A stretch of DNA of 64,000 bases, from the NCBI GenBank assembly GCA_963734015.1, contig CAVTFG010000007.1, forward strand, positions 1 to 64,000, read 5' to 3'. The DNA comes from JALZKA01 sp963734015. Lineage in GTDB: Bacteria > Actinomycetota > Thermoleophilia > Solirubrobacterales > 70-9. Below the pieces are notes generated by a model. It was not told the origin of the DNA, ran no database searches, and was given only the letters and a program-made list of their open reading frames with translations. This document shows positions 32,445 through 41,223 of this stretch, piece by piece (the first letter of the stretch is position 1; each line of letters begins with the position of its first letter). The translations under genes were made by a program, and so were the position numbers.

Positions 32445-34154
32445 CTAGACCGTGATCGCGCCGGCGGAGGCGCTGGACACCGTGGCCGCGTACTTCGCCA
32501 TCACCCCGCTCGCGAAGGCGGGCTCGGGCGGCTCGTAGGCGGCGACCCGCTCGGCGATCTCGGCTTCCGAGAGAGCCACCGAGAGCTCGCGGGCGTCGAT
32601 GTCGATCGTCACCTCGTCGCCGTCGCGAAGCGCTGCGATCGGGCCGCCCCGCACCGCCTCGGGCGCAACGTGACCGATCATGAGCCCGCGCGTCGCTCCC
32701 GAGAAGCGGCCGTCCGTGATCAGCGCCACCTGCTCCCCCAGGCCCTCGCCGACGATCGCGGCGGTCACCTGGAGCATCTCGCGCATCCCGGGCCCGCCGA
32801 CGGGGCCCTCGTTGCGGATCACGATCACGTCGCCGGGCTCGATCCGCTGGTCCTTGACGGCGCGGAAGCATTCCTCCTCGGACTCGAAGACCCGCGCGGG
32901 CCCGCTTTGACCGCGCCGCTCCGTGCCGGCGAGCTTCACGACCGAGCCCTCGGGCGCGAGGTTGCCGCGCAGGACCGCCAGGCCGCCCTCGCTCTTGAGG
33001 GGGTCCGAGAGCGGGCGAACCACCTCCTGGCCCGGGGTCTCGACCGCCGCGGCCGCCTCCTCGCCGATCGTCCGGCCGCTGACGGTGATCGCCTCCTCGT
33101 GCAGGATCCCCGCCTCGGCCAGTCGGCTCAGGATCAGCGGGACGCCACCCGCAGCGTAGAGGTCGGTCGCGAGGAACCGCCCGCCGGGCTTCAGGTCCGC
33201 CAGCAGGGGGGTTGCCTTCGAGATCCGCTCGAAGTCGTCGATGCTCAGCTCGATCCCGGCCTCGCGGGCGACCGCCAGCAGGTGCAGCACGCCGTTCGTC
33301 GAGCCACCCGAGGCGGAGACGCACGCGATGGCGTTCTCAAGCGAGTCATGCGTGATCACCTGGCTGGGCCGCAGGTCGTCGGCGAGGACCCGCATCACCA
33401 GCTCGCCGATCTGCTCGGCGACGGTTGCCTTGTCGGACACCTCGGCCGGGACCATCGCCGACCCGCCCGGCGAGATTCCCAGCGCCTCGAACGCGCAGGC
33501 CATCGTGTTCGCGGTGAACTGGCCGCCGCAGGCTCCGGGGCCGGGGCTGGCGACGTCCTCGAGGGAGCGGAGCTCCTCCTCGGACATCTTGCCCGCCGCG
33601 TGGGCGCCGATCGCCTCGAAGACGTCGAGGATCGAGACGTCGCGGTCGTGCCAGCGGCCGGGAGCGATCGAGCCGCCGTAGAGCATCACGCCGGGGATAT
33701 CGAGGCGGGCGAGCGCCATGACGCAGCCGGGAATCGTCTTGTCGCAGGCCGAGAGGGCGACGATCGCGTCGAACTGGTATCCGCGCGCCATCAGCTCAAT
33801 CGAGTCGGCGATCACCTCGCGGCTGACGAGCGAGGTCTTCATGCCGCTCGTGCCCATCGTGATCCCGTCGGAGATCGCGACGGTGTTGAACTCCATCGGA
33901 GTCCCCCCGGCTGCGCGCACGCCCTCCTTGACGTGCTCCGCGAGCCCCCGGAGGTGGAAGTTGCAGGGCATCGCCTCGGTCCACGTGTTGGCGATCCCGA
34001 TCGTCGGCCTCGACAGCGCGTCGTCGTCGAACCCGATGCCCTTCATGTAGGCACGGGCGGCGGCGCGGTCGGGGCCGTCGAACACGGCGGCCGAGCGCGG
34101 GCGCGGCAGAGCGGTCGTGGTCGAGCCGTTGCCTTGCTCCGTGGGTCGATTCAT
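32445..34154 (-). CDS. ilvD: Dihydroxy-acid dehydratase IlvD
   Basis: A 569-residue IlvD, the usual length. It has GIANTWTEAMPCNFHL with a cluster Cys, ALSACDKTIPGCVMALARL with a second, and SPGPGACGGQFTANTM with the third. ATLITDGRFSG is represented by ALITDGRFSGATRGLMIGH near the C-terminus. It removes water from dihydroxy-isovalerate and dihydroxy-methylvalerate in valine, leucine and isoleucine synthesis, using an iron-sulfur cluster. No other ilv gene is in the window. Confidence 0.95.
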   Translation of the reverse strand: MNRPTEQGNGSTTTALPRPRSAAVFDGPDRAAARAYMKGIGFDDDALSRPTIGIANTWTEAMPCNFHLRGLAEHVKEGVRAAGGTPMEFNTVAISDGITMGTSGMKTSLVSREVIADSIELMARGYQFDAIVALSACDKTIPGCVMALARLDIPGVMLYGGSIAPGRWHDRDVSILDVFEAIGAHAAGKMSEEELRSLEDVASPGPGACGGQFTANTMACAFEALGISPGGSAMVPAEVSDKATVAEQIGELVMRVLADDLRPSQVITHDSLENAIACVSASGGSTNGVLHLLAVAREAGIELSIDDFERISKATPLLADLKPGGRFLATDLYAAGGVPLILSRLAEAGILHEEAITVSGRTIGEEAAAAVETPGQEVVRPLSDPLKSEGGLAVLRGNLAPEGSVVKLAGTERRGQSGPARVFESEEECFRAVKDQRIEPGDVIVIRNEGPVGGPGMREMLQVTAAIVGEGLGEQVALITDGRFSGATRGLMIGHVAPEAVRGGPIAALRDGDEVTIDIDARELSVALSEAEIAERVAAYEPPEPAFASGVMAKYAATVSSASAGAITV

Positions 34155-34184
34155 GGGACGAAGCAGTCTACGGTCGGGGTGCGG

Positions 34185-35018
34185 TCAGGGATCGAGCCGG
34201 GGCGGGTCGATCTCGCGCCGCCTGACCCCGAGAACGTCGACCGGGCCCGGCCCGGCGCCCAGCTCGGACAGCCCGTGACCGACCGCCTCGGCCGCGATCT
34301 CGCGCGCCCAGCGGGCCGCCTGCGGGAGCTCCATCCCACGCGCCAGCAGCGCCGCGAGGGCCGAGGAGTGAGTGCACCCCGATCCGTGGGCCGCGTCGCT
34401 CGGATAGCGCGGCCCGTCGATCCGGAACGCGCCGTCATCGTCAACCAGTACATCCGCGCCGTCCCCCACGTGGCCGCCCGTGACGATCACGGCGCGCGGC
34501 CCCAGGCCCAGAATCGTCCGGCCGAGCTCCTCGGGGCGAACGTCCTCCCCAGTGCTCCCCGCGAGCTCGCGCGCCTCCATCAGATTCGGGGTTGCGACGG
34601 TGGCGCGCGGGAGGATCCGCTCGATCAGCGCGGCCTTCGCGTTCGGGTCGAGCAGCGTCGCCCCGCTCTCCGAGACCATCACCGGGTCGACTACCACCGG
34701 GACCCCCTTGCGATAGCCCTCGATCAGGTCGAGTGATTCGACGACCGCGCCAATTGTGGCCTCGTCGCCCAGCATCCCGATCTTGACCGCATCCACGCCG
34801 ATGTCCGCCGCGACCGCGCGCACCTGCGCGATGATCATCCCGGGCGGGGTGGCGACGATGGCCTCGACGCCGGTCGTGCTCTGCGCGGTGAGTGCGGTGA
34901 TCGCGGTCATCCCGTGCGCACCGCACCGCGCGATCGCCTTGATGTCGGCCTGGATTCCAGCGCCACCGCCGGAGTCCGATCCGGCAATCGCAAGCACTGT
35001 CGGGACGCGAGGCTCCAT
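34185..35018 (-). CDS. thiD: Hydroxymethylpyrimidine (phosphate) kinase ThiD
   Basis: A 277-residue ribokinase-fold kinase with the family start VLAIAGSDSGGGAGIQADIK. The conserved GAHGMTAITALTAQ follows, and the anion-hole region SDAAHGSGCTHSSALAA carries the catalytic stretch. It phosphorylates HMP and HMP-phosphate in thiamine synthesis. The ATG at 35018 fits the family start exactly; a longer upstream frame is ignored. No other thi gene is nearby. Confidence 0.92.
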   Translation of the reverse strand: MEPRVPTVLAIAGSDSGGGAGIQADIKAIARCGAHGMTAITALTAQSTTGVEAIVATPPGMIIAQVRAVAADIGVDAVKIGMLGDEATIGAVVESLDLIEGYRKGVPVVVDPVMVSESGATLLDPNAKAALIERILPRATVATPNLMEARELAGSTGEDVRPEELGRTILGLGPRAVIVTGGHVGDGADVLVDDDGAFRIDGPRYPSDAAHGSGCTHSSALAALLARGMELPQAARWAREIAAEAVGHGLSELGAGPGPVDVLGVRRREIDPPRLDP

Positions 35019-35043
35019 CACGCGCCGCAGGGTAACGAGGCGC

Positions 35044-35946
35044 CTACTCGTCAACCGTTGGCGGCGAGAGCGCCGTGCGCGCGTACCGGCCCACGCCGTC
35101 CGCCGTGACGTAGCCCATGAGCTCGAGGCGCGCCAGCGCCACCGCCGCGGAACGGCCCTCGACCGCAGCCTCGAGGGCGACCGTGTCACACGCGGAGGCC
35201 CCGCCCTCGACCGCCAGGAGGACGCGCTCGAGCTCCGCTTCGAGAGCGGGCCCCACACCACGCACGCCGGCGACGCCGACGCCAAGCCCCAGATCGAGCA
35301 GGTCCTGTGGGTCGCGGACCATGGCGGCGCCGTCGCGGATCAGGTCGTTCGGGAGCTCGGAGAGGGACGACGTGACGGCGCCGGGAACGGCTCCGACGTC
35401 GCGCCCGAGCGCCTCCGCCTCGTTCGCCGTGTGCCGCGTGCCCGACCGGTGGCGCCCCTCCACGATCACGACCGTGCCCGCGAGCGCCGCCATGATCCGG
35501 TTCCGCTCCGGGAAGAAACGCGGCTCGGGTTGCTGCCCGGGCGGCCGCTCGGCGATCACCGCGCCGCCCTCCCCGGCGATTCGCTCGTGCAGCTCCGACT
35601 TCGAAGGCGGATAGGGGATGTCCGGGCCGTTGCCGAGGACGGCCACGGTGCTGCCGCCCGCCGCGAGCGCTCCCTCGTGGGCGGCGGAGTCGCACCCGAG
35701 CGCCATCCCGCTGACGACGACCATGCCCGCCGCGCCGGCGCCGTAGCCGAGCTCGTGGGCCACGCCGCGGCCATACGCCCCCGAGCGCCGGGCGCCAACG
35801 ATGGTGACGACGCGATCGGGGTCGAGTCCCGACACCAGGCTTCGGTCCCCGACGCCGTAGAGCACGCCGGGCGCGCGTTCGTCGAGATCGTGGAGGCACG
35901 CGGGGTATCCGGCGTCGCCGCGTCGCAATGTCCAGACGGCGCTCAT
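35044..35946 (-). CDS. dprA: DNA processing protein DprA
   Basis: A 300-residue DprA with the Rossmann-like core: VTIVGARRSGAYGRGVA (near 47), SGMALGCDSAAHEGAL (near 79), TVAVLGNGPDIPYPPS and RFFPERNRIMAALAGTVVIVE. A winged-helix-like C-terminus follows (residues 235-300). DprA loads RecA on incoming single-stranded DNA in transformation. Its start overlaps the comM stop by 4 bases, the usual arrangement of this pair. Confidence 0.92.
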   Translation of the reverse strand: MSAVWTLRRGDAGYPACLHDLDERAPGVLYGVGDRSLVSGLDPDRVVTIVGARRSGAYGRGVAHELGYGAGAAGMVVVSGMALGCDSAAHEGALAAGGSTVAVLGNGPDIPYPPSKSELHERIAGEGGAVIAERPPGQQPEPRFFPERNRIMAALAGTVVIVEGRHRSGTRHTANEAEALGRDVGAVPGAVTSSLSELPNDLIRDGAAMVRDPQDLLDLGLGVGVAGVRGVGPALEAELERVLLAVEGGASACDTVALEAAVEGRSAAVALARLELMGYVTADGVGRYARTALSPPTVDE

Positions 35947-37451
35947 TCGGCTCCCCTGCGGCGAAACGCGAGTGCCGTCGCGATGTGGTCCGCCTCCACG
36001 ACTTCGCAGCCTCGAAGGTCCGCCACCGTGCGGGCCACCCGCAGGACGCGGTCGTGCCCGCGCCCGCTCAAGCCCAGGTGCCGGTGCCCGGAGGCGAGCT
36101 CCTGCCGCGCCTCCCGGCCGAGCCGCGCGTGGCGGCGCAGGGCGGCCGGACGGAGCTCCGCGTTGGGACATCCCTGGCGGAAATGTGCCGTGTCGCGGGC
36201 GGTCGTCACCCGTTTCCGGACTCCGGCGGACGATTCACCCTCCCCACCGCCAAGCGCCTCCGCCGACGGCTGCTCGACATGCAGCGACAGGTCGATCCGG
36301 TCGGCGAGCGCTCCGCTGATCCGGTTCCGGTACCGCCGCGCGGCCCCCGGCGTGCACCGGCAATCCGGCCGGTCCTCGCCGTGGCCGCAAGGGCACGGGT
36401 TCGAGGCCGCGATCAACAGGAACCGGCTGGGAAGGCTGACCGAATGGCGGACGCGCGCGATCGTGACCGAGCCGTCCTCGAGCGGCTGGCGCAGCGCCTC
36501 CACCGCCGAGCGCGAGAACTCGCCGAGCTCGTCGAGGAAGAGCACGCCCCCGTGCGCCATCGTCACCTCGCCGGCGCGGGGCGGGTTGCCTCCGCCCACG
36601 AGCCCGGCGGGCGAGATCGTGTGGTGCGGCGCCCGGAACGGCCTTCTCACCGCGCCGGCCTCGGGCCGCCTTCCGCAGACGCTTGCGATCCGCAGGATTT
36701 CCATCGCCTCGGGCTGGGATGGCGGGGGCATGATCGAGGGCAGGCGGCGGGCGGCGAGGCTCTTGCCCGCGCCGGGCGGGCCGAGGATAAGGAGCCCGTG
36801 GCCCCCGGCGGCGGCGATCTCGAGCGCGTCGCGAAGGGCCGGCTGGCCGCGGAGATCGGCGAGGTCCGGGTGCTCGACGGGGGTCGCATCCAGGTCGGGG
36901 GCGGGGGCCGTGAACGCGGGCTCGCCCTCCGTCCCGATCCGCCGGAGGTCGGCCAGCCGCTCGATCGGCACCACCCGGGCGCCTCCCGCCGCGCCGACCG
37001 CGGACGGCAGTCCGGCCTCGTACGCGCTCTCCGGCGCAACGATGATCCGCTCGACGCCGGCGAGCGCGGCGCGCTCCGCCATCGCCAGGGCGCCCGGAAC
37101 GGGCCGGAGCGCGCCGTCGAGCGCGAGCTCCGCGGCGAGCGCCGTTCCGCGCAGCGCGTTCTCCTCGAGCTCCCCGTTCGCGCCCAGGAGCGCGGCGGCG
37201 ATCGCGAGGTCGAACCCGGGGCCAGCCTTGCGGAGGTCCGCGGGCGCGAGGCTGGCCGTGATCCGTGACTGCGGGAAGTCGAACCCGGAGTTCTGGATCG
37301 CGGCCCGCACCCGCTCGCGCGACTCGCGGACGGCGGCGTCCGGGAGCCCGACGACGGCGAACGAGGGCAGCCCGGAGGTCACGTCGACCTCGACGGTGAC
37401 GTCACGGGCCTCGACCCCGAGGAGCGCGTATGTGCTGACGCTCGCGAGCAA
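35943..37451 (-). CDS. comM: Mg-chelatase-like AAA ATPase ComM (YifB)
   Basis: A 502-residue YifB/ComM protein. The N-terminal ChlI-like domain (VEVDVTSGLPSFAVVGLPDA) is followed by the P-loop GPPGAGKSLAARRLP, Walker B GGVLFLDELGEF and a C-terminal domain with a Cys-rich CPCGHGEDRPDCRC loop. ComM is a branch-migration helicase that helps integrate transforming DNA. Coupled to dprA. The gene yraN, expected beside it in the same direction, is inverted here. Confidence 0.92.
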   Translation of the reverse strand: MLASVSTYALLGVEARDVTVEVDVTSGLPSFAVVGLPDAAVRESRERVRAAIQNSGFDFPQSRITASLAPADLRKAGPGFDLAIAAALLGANGELEENALRGTALAAELALDGALRPVPGALAMAERAALAGVERIIVAPESAYEAGLPSAVGAAGGARVVPIERLADLRRIGTEGEPAFTAPAPDLDATPVEHPDLADLRGQPALRDALEIAAAGGHGLLILGPPGAGKSLAARRLPSIMPPPSQPEAMEILRIASVCGRRPEAGAVRRPFRAPHHTISPAGLVGGGNPPRAGEVTMAHGGVLFLDELGEFSRSAVEALRQPLEDGSVTIARVRHSVSLPSRFLLIAASNPCPCGHGEDRPDCRCTPGAARRYRNRISGALADRIDLSLHVEQPSAEALGGGEGESSAGVRKRVTTARDTAHFRQGCPNAELRPAALRRHARLGREARQELASGHRHLGLSGRGHDRVLRVARTVADLRGCEVVEADHIATALAFRRRGAE

Positions 37452-37557
37452 CGCCGCCGACGCTAGGCGGCGCCGCTGCCCGGGTGGTTCACGTACTGCG
37501 ACGAATTCGTCGCACCTCGCGCGCCACGGGCGAATCGCCGCCGCCTACCGTCGATCC

Positions 37558-37944
37558 ATGACCGCCGGCAGGCAGCGACTGGGACGCCACGCCGAAACTC
37601 TGGTCGCCCGTGAGCTGGAGCGCCGGGGCTGGCGCATCGTCGAGCGGAACGCTCGGCCGGCCGAGGTGCGTGGCGAGCTGGACATCGTCGCACTCGACGG
37701 CGGCGATCTCGTGGTCGTCGAGGTCAAGGCCGGCCGCGTCGGCGCCACGCTCGGTCCCGTCTCGCCGCTCGAGATGGTCGGCCCGCGCAAACGCGCCCGC
37801 CTGCGCGCCCTGGCTGCCGCGTGGGCGCGCCAGCACCGCGCCGAGCTCCCGCGCTTCAGCGCGCTGCGAATCGATGTGGTGGGGCTGCGAATCGACGCCG
37901 CCGGCCGCATCGCGGAGTGGCAACACGTCCGCGCGGCGTGCTGA
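37558..37944 (+). CDS. yraN: YraN/UPF0102 nuclease-like protein
   Basis: A 128-residue protein of the YraN family. It begins GRQRLGRHAETLVARELER, then GELDIVALDGGDLVVVEVK with the nuclease-like D-x-E-x-K pattern, and ends with a short beta segment. Its precise function is unknown; the fold is that of restriction-type endonucleases. It is the only plus-strand gene in a long minus block, lying between comM and rnhB, where the family member normally points the same way as both. Confidence 0.88.
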   Translation: MTAGRQRLGRHAETLVARELERRGWRIVERNARPAEVRGELDIVALDGGDLVVVEVKAGRVGATLGPVSPLEMVGPRKRARLRALAAAWARQHRAELPRFSALRIDVVGLRIDAAGRIAEWQHVRAAC

Positions 37945-37957
37945 GGCCGGCTCGCTC

Positions 37958-38605
37958 TTACAGCGCCAGCTGCGTGTACGCGATCGACTGGAACGAGCGC
38001 CGGTGTTGAACGCTCGGACCATTCTCGATCACCGCGTCGCGGTGCTCCGGCGTCGAGTACCCCGCGTTCTCGGCGAAGCCGAACCCGGGATAGACCGGAT
38101 CGACACGGCACATGTATCGGTCGCGGGTGACCTTGGCGATGACAGACGCTGCGGCGATCGCAGCGCTCCGCGCGTCGCCGTCGATCACCGGCTGGTGCGG
38201 GAGCTCGCAGCCGGCGAGCCGGAAGCCGTCGACCAGGCACGCCGCGCCCGGGACGGCGACGCGCTCGAGGCTCCGCCGGAGCGCCGCGATGTTCGTCACG
38301 TGGAGCCCGCGTGAATCGATCCCGCGCACGCAGCGGACCGTCACCGCAACCCGGGCGGCAGCCCGCAGCACGGCCGGATAGAGCTCCTCGCGCTCCTCGG
38401 GCGAGCGCTTCTTCGAGTCGTCGAGCTCGCTCAGCGCCCGGCGGTCGCGCATGCAGAGCGAGTCGTAATCGATCAGGACCGCGGCGGCGACCAACGGACC
38501 GGCCAGCGATCCCCGCCCGGCCTCGTCGCAGCCGGCGACGAACCGGGTGCCCTGCTCGCGGTCGAACTTGAACAGCTTCGCCGCCTGCCGGCGCCGCCGC
38601 CTCAC
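37958..38605 (-). CDS. rnhB: Ribonuclease HII
   Basis: A 215-residue RNase HII. VAGCDEAGRGSLAGPLVAAAV contains the DEAGRG motif with Asp and Glu, SELDDSKKRSPEERE follows, and AAASVIAKVTRDRYM is present. GTG at 38605 is taken as the start: the longer frame runs back into lepB, and the GTG places the RNase HII motif about 25 residues in, as in relatives. It removes RNA primers and misincorporated ribonucleotides. It lies 25 bases after lepB. Confidence 0.9.
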   Translation of the reverse strand: MRRRRRQAAKLFKFDREQGTRFVAGCDEAGRGSLAGPLVAAAVLIDYDSLCMRDRRALSELDDSKKRSPEEREELYPAVLRAAARVAVTVRCVRGIDSRGLHVTNIAALRRSLERVAVPGAACLVDGFRLAGCELPHQPVIDGDARSAAIAAASVIAKVTRDRYMCRVDPVYPGFGFAENAGYSTPEHRDAVIENGPSVQHRRSFQSIAYTQLAL

Positions 38606-38630
38606 CGCCTTCGTCGCGGACTTTCTGCCG

Positions 38631-39204
38631 TTAGAGGAGGCCGACTTCCTTGGGGGGCCAGTAGGTGAAGAAGGCCTTGCCGATGATCCAGTCCTTGGGG
38701 ACGGGGCCCCAGTATCGGCTGTCGTCGCTCGAGCCACGGTTGTCGCCCATCATGAAGTAGTTGTCGGGCGGGATCTCGATGGGATCCGGCAAATTGCAGA
38801 TTGTAGCGCCGTTACAGGCGCCGGATGTACGGCTCATCGGTCTTCTTCACGCCGTTGACCACCGGGTGGCCGTCCTCGACGGCGAGGGTGTCGCCGGGAC
38901 CCGCGACGATCCGCTTGATGAAGTTCTGATCGGATTGTTCCGGGGTTCCCTCGGCACAGGCCTGATCGGTCGGGCGCCGGACCCCGCACTCCCTCGCCGA
39001 GTCGGCGTCCGCCCCGGTGGGCGGATGGAAGACGACCACGTCGCCGACGCTGGGGTCGCCCCCCAGCGTGTAGCTGAGCCGGTTGACCAGCACCCGCTCA
39101 CCGGGCACCAGCGTGGGCTCCATCGACGGCGACGGGATCTGGTACGGCTTGACCAGGAAAGCCTGAATGCCGAGCGCGAGCCCGATCGCCATCGCGACGA
39201 TCAC
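38631..39204 (-). CDS. lepB: Signal peptidase I (frameshifted)
   Basis: The first part starts at GTG 39204 with one membrane helix (VAMAIGLALGIQAFL), the nucleophile Ser in YQIPSPSMEPTLVPGERV and the general-base Lys in NFIKRIVAGPGDTL. The frame changes at 38818-38824 inside DEPYIR; the second frame carries the conserved end YFMMGDNRGSSDDSRYWGPV. One base removed restores a full-length enzyme. Signal peptidase I is normally essential unless duplicated, which favours a sequencing or assembly indel. It sits between rplS and rnhB, a common location. Confidence 0.82.
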
Positions 39205-39248
39205 GACCAGCTCGAGGATCGCCCCGAGCGTGCTTGTGGGCTTCGGGA

Positions 39249-39926
39249 TCAGCGCTCGTCTGATTCCGGGTCCTCGGACTCGTCGGTCGCCTCGGCGGCC
39301 GGCTCGTCGTCGGCGGAGTCAGCTCCTGCCGGTTCCGTGGCTTCTCCCTCAGCGGACGCGTCCTCGGCAGGCTCCCCCTCGGCGGGCGCTTCGGGCTCCT
39401 CGGCGGCAGGGGTTTCGGCGTCATCAGCCGGCGCGTCGCCATCCTCGGCGGGCGCCTCCTCATCCCCCTCCTCGGGAAGCTCGGCCTCGGGATTGATCTC
39501 CGGCTCGGCCTCCTCGATCGTGCCCGCGGCGTCCTCGGCGACCGGCTCCGGCTCCTGGGCGAGCACGAGGTCGTCCTGAATTCCCCAGCGCCGCTCGGCC
39601 ACCCGGGCGCGCTTGCCCACGCGGCCGCGGAGGTAGTAGAGCTTCGCGCGGCGCACGTCCCCGCGGGCCACGACCTCGAGCTGGTCGATCTTCGGTGAGT
39701 GGACGGGGAACACCCGCTCCACGCCGACGCCGAACGACTGCTTGCGGACCGTGAACGTCTCGCGTGCGCCCGAGCCCTGGCGGGCGATCACGATGCCCTC
39801 GAAGACCTGGGTGCGCTTACGCGTGCCCTCCACGACCTGGAAGTGCACGCGCACACGGTCGCCCGCGGCAAACCGCGGCACGGAGCGCAACTGACGCTGC
39901 TCGATGCTCTCGATGATCGTGCTCAT
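39249..39926 (-). CDS. rplS: Ribosomal protein L19 with acidic C-terminal extension
   Basis: The first 115 residues are an ordinary L19 (QRQLRSVPRFAAGDRVRVHF, then VQGEGRR-like RQGSGARETFTVRKQSFG, then RVFPVHSPKIDQLEV and LRGRVGKRARV). About 105 further residues consist almost wholly of Glu, Asp, Ala and Pro, roughly doubling the protein. The ATG at 39926 is preferred to the in-frame TTG two codons upstream. L19 sits at the subunit interface. The extension is in frame and uninterrupted, so it is probably real, but its role is unknown. Confidence 0.92.
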   Translation of the reverse strand: MSTIIESIEQRQLRSVPRFAAGDRVRVHFQVVEGTRKRTQVFEGIVIARQGSGARETFTVRKQSFGVGVERVFPVHSPKIDQLEVVARGDVRRAKLYYLRGRVGKRARVAERRWGIQDDLVLAQEPEPVAEDAAGTIEEAEPEINPEAELPEEGDEEAPAEDGDAPADDAETPAAEEPEAPAEGEPAEDASAEGEATEPAGADSADDEPAAEATDESEDPESDER

Positions 39927-40016
39927 GGCCAAGAAGGTTCAAAGGGGTGGAAAGTGCGCGAAGAAAAAGCGCGCGCCAAGGGCCCGCGCGGGCGGCAAAA
40001 TGTTAGCGGACGGACC

Positions 40017-40682
40017 TCAGCCGCCCGCGGCGCGCGCCCGGCTTTGCTCCAGGCGCCACTCGCGCACGCGCTCGTGGTCCCCCGAAAGCAGCACCTCGGG
40101 CACGTCCCAGCCGCGGTAGGCCGCCGGCCTCGTGTAGTGCGGGTATTCCGGCCCGCCCTCGAGGGCCTCGGAGAAGGATTCCTCGAGCGCGCTGTCGGCG
40201 TGACCGAGCGCGCCCGGGAGCTTCCGCATCACGGCGTCGGCGACCACCATCGCCGCGAGCTCCCCGCCGGCGAGCACGTACGGGCCGACCGACAGGGCAT
40301 CCGTGGCGAGGTGCTCGCGCACGCGCTCGTCGACGCCCTCGTAGCGTCCGCAGAGCAGCGCCACGTGCGGCTCCGCGGCCAGCTCGACCGCGAGCGCCTC
40401 GTCGAACTGGCGTCCGGACGGCGCCAACAGCACCACGCGCGAAGGCGGAGCCGCCTCGGCGTACGCCGCCTGGAGCGCCGCGTCGACGACGTCCACGCGC
40501 AGCACCATGCCCGCGCCGCCCCCATACGGGGAATCATCCACCTGCCCTCCGCTGAGCGGCGTCGTGTCCCGCCAGTGGACGCAGTTCAGCTCGCTTCCCG
40601 CCGTCAGGGCGTTGGCGACGTGGCGCTGCCCGCGGAACCACTCGAACCACTCGGGGAAGAGCGTGAAGACGTCTATGCGCAT
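40017..40682 (-). CDS. trmD: tRNA (guanine-N1)-methyltransferase TrmD
   Basis: A 221-residue TrmD. It has MRIDVFTLFPEWFEWF, DDSPYGGGAGMVLR, LLCGRYEGVDERV and the trefoil-knot SAM site SVGPYVLAGGELAAMVVAD. It methylates G37 of tRNAs to prevent frameshifting. It follows the KH gene by 17 bases in the rpsP-KH-trmD-rplS order; rimM, usually placed between KH and trmD, is absent. Confidence 0.95.
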   Translation of the reverse strand: MRIDVFTLFPEWFEWFRGQRHVANALTAGSELNCVHWRDTTPLSGGQVDDSPYGGGAGMVLRVDVVDAALQAAYAEAAPPSRVVLLAPSGRQFDEALAVELAAEPHVALLCGRYEGVDERVREHLATDALSVGPYVLAGGELAAMVVADAVMRKLPGALGHADSALEESFSEALEGGPEYPHYTRPAAYRGWDVPEVLLSGDHERVREWRLEQSRARAAGG

Positions 40683-40699
40683 CGCCGGGCCTGGGGCGT

Positions 40700-40951
40700 T
40701 TAGTCGTCGTCTTCGACGATGTCGACGCTGACGCGCCGATCCTCGCGGGCGCCCGCCGCGCGGGCGATCGTGCGGATCGCCTTGGCGACCCGGCCCTCGC
40801 GCCCGATGACCCGGCCAAGGTCGTCGTCGGCCACCTTGATCTCGAGCACGAGCTCCCCCTCCTCCTCGTATTCCTCGACCTCGACGTCGTCGGGGCTTTC
40901 GACGATCGAGCGGACGAGGTATTCGACGAGCTCGGCGGCGGGCGAGGCCAA
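40700..40951 (-). CDS. khpA: KH-domain RNA-binding protein (KhpA-like)
   Basis: An 83-residue single KH domain. The GxxG loop is in LGRVIGREGRVAKAIRTI and the C-terminus is acidic (VDIVEDDD). It is the small KH protein encoded after rpsP in Gram-positives, where it acts as a global RNA chaperone with KhpB. The start is two bases after the rpsP stop, so translation is coupled. Confidence 0.9.
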   Translation of the reverse strand: MASPAAELVEYLVRSIVESPDDVEVEEYEEEGELVLEIKVADDDLGRVIGREGRVAKAIRTIARAAGAREDRRVSVDIVEDDD

Positions 40952-40953
40952 GG

Positions 40954-41208
40954 CTAAGTGCCCGAAGCTTCGATGCCCTTGGTGCGGAGCAGCTGGGCGA
41001 CGGTGCGGGTCGGCTGCGCGCCGTGGTCGAGCCAGTGCTGCGCGCGTTCCTCGTCGAACACGATCGTCGAGGGATCGGTCTGCGGGTTGTAGTGACCGAT
41101 CGTTTCGATCGAGCGCCCGTCACGCGGCGAGCGCTTGTCGGCGACGACCACGCGCCAGATCGGGTTCTTGCGCGAACCCACCCTTCTCAATCGGATACGT
41201 ACTGCCAT
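40954..41208 (-). CDS. rpsP: Ribosomal protein S16
   Basis: An 84-residue S16: MAVRIRLRRVGSRKNPIWRV, then VVADKRSPRDGRSIETIGHY and NPQTDPSTIVFDEER. Normal length with the short C-terminal tail seen in actinobacteria. It binds 16S rRNA early in 30S assembly. It leads the rpsP-KH-trmD-rplS run, 15 bases after ffh. Confidence 0.95.
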   Translation of the reverse strand: MAVRIRLRRVGSRKNPIWRVVVADKRSPRDGRSIETIGHYNPQTDPSTIVFDEERAQHWLDHGAQPTRTVAQLLRTKGIEASGT

Positions 41209-41223
41209 AGGCGGCTGCGGAGG

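Noticed and set aside
32670..34736. A 688-codon open frame on the plus strand
   Set aside because: It lies antisense to ilvD and thiD, both unmistakable on the minus strand.
34756..37557. Long plus-strand frame upstream of yraN that would extend it to over 1000 codons
   Set aside because: It is antisense to thiD, dprA and comM; family length and the ATG at 37558 fix yraN at 128 residues.
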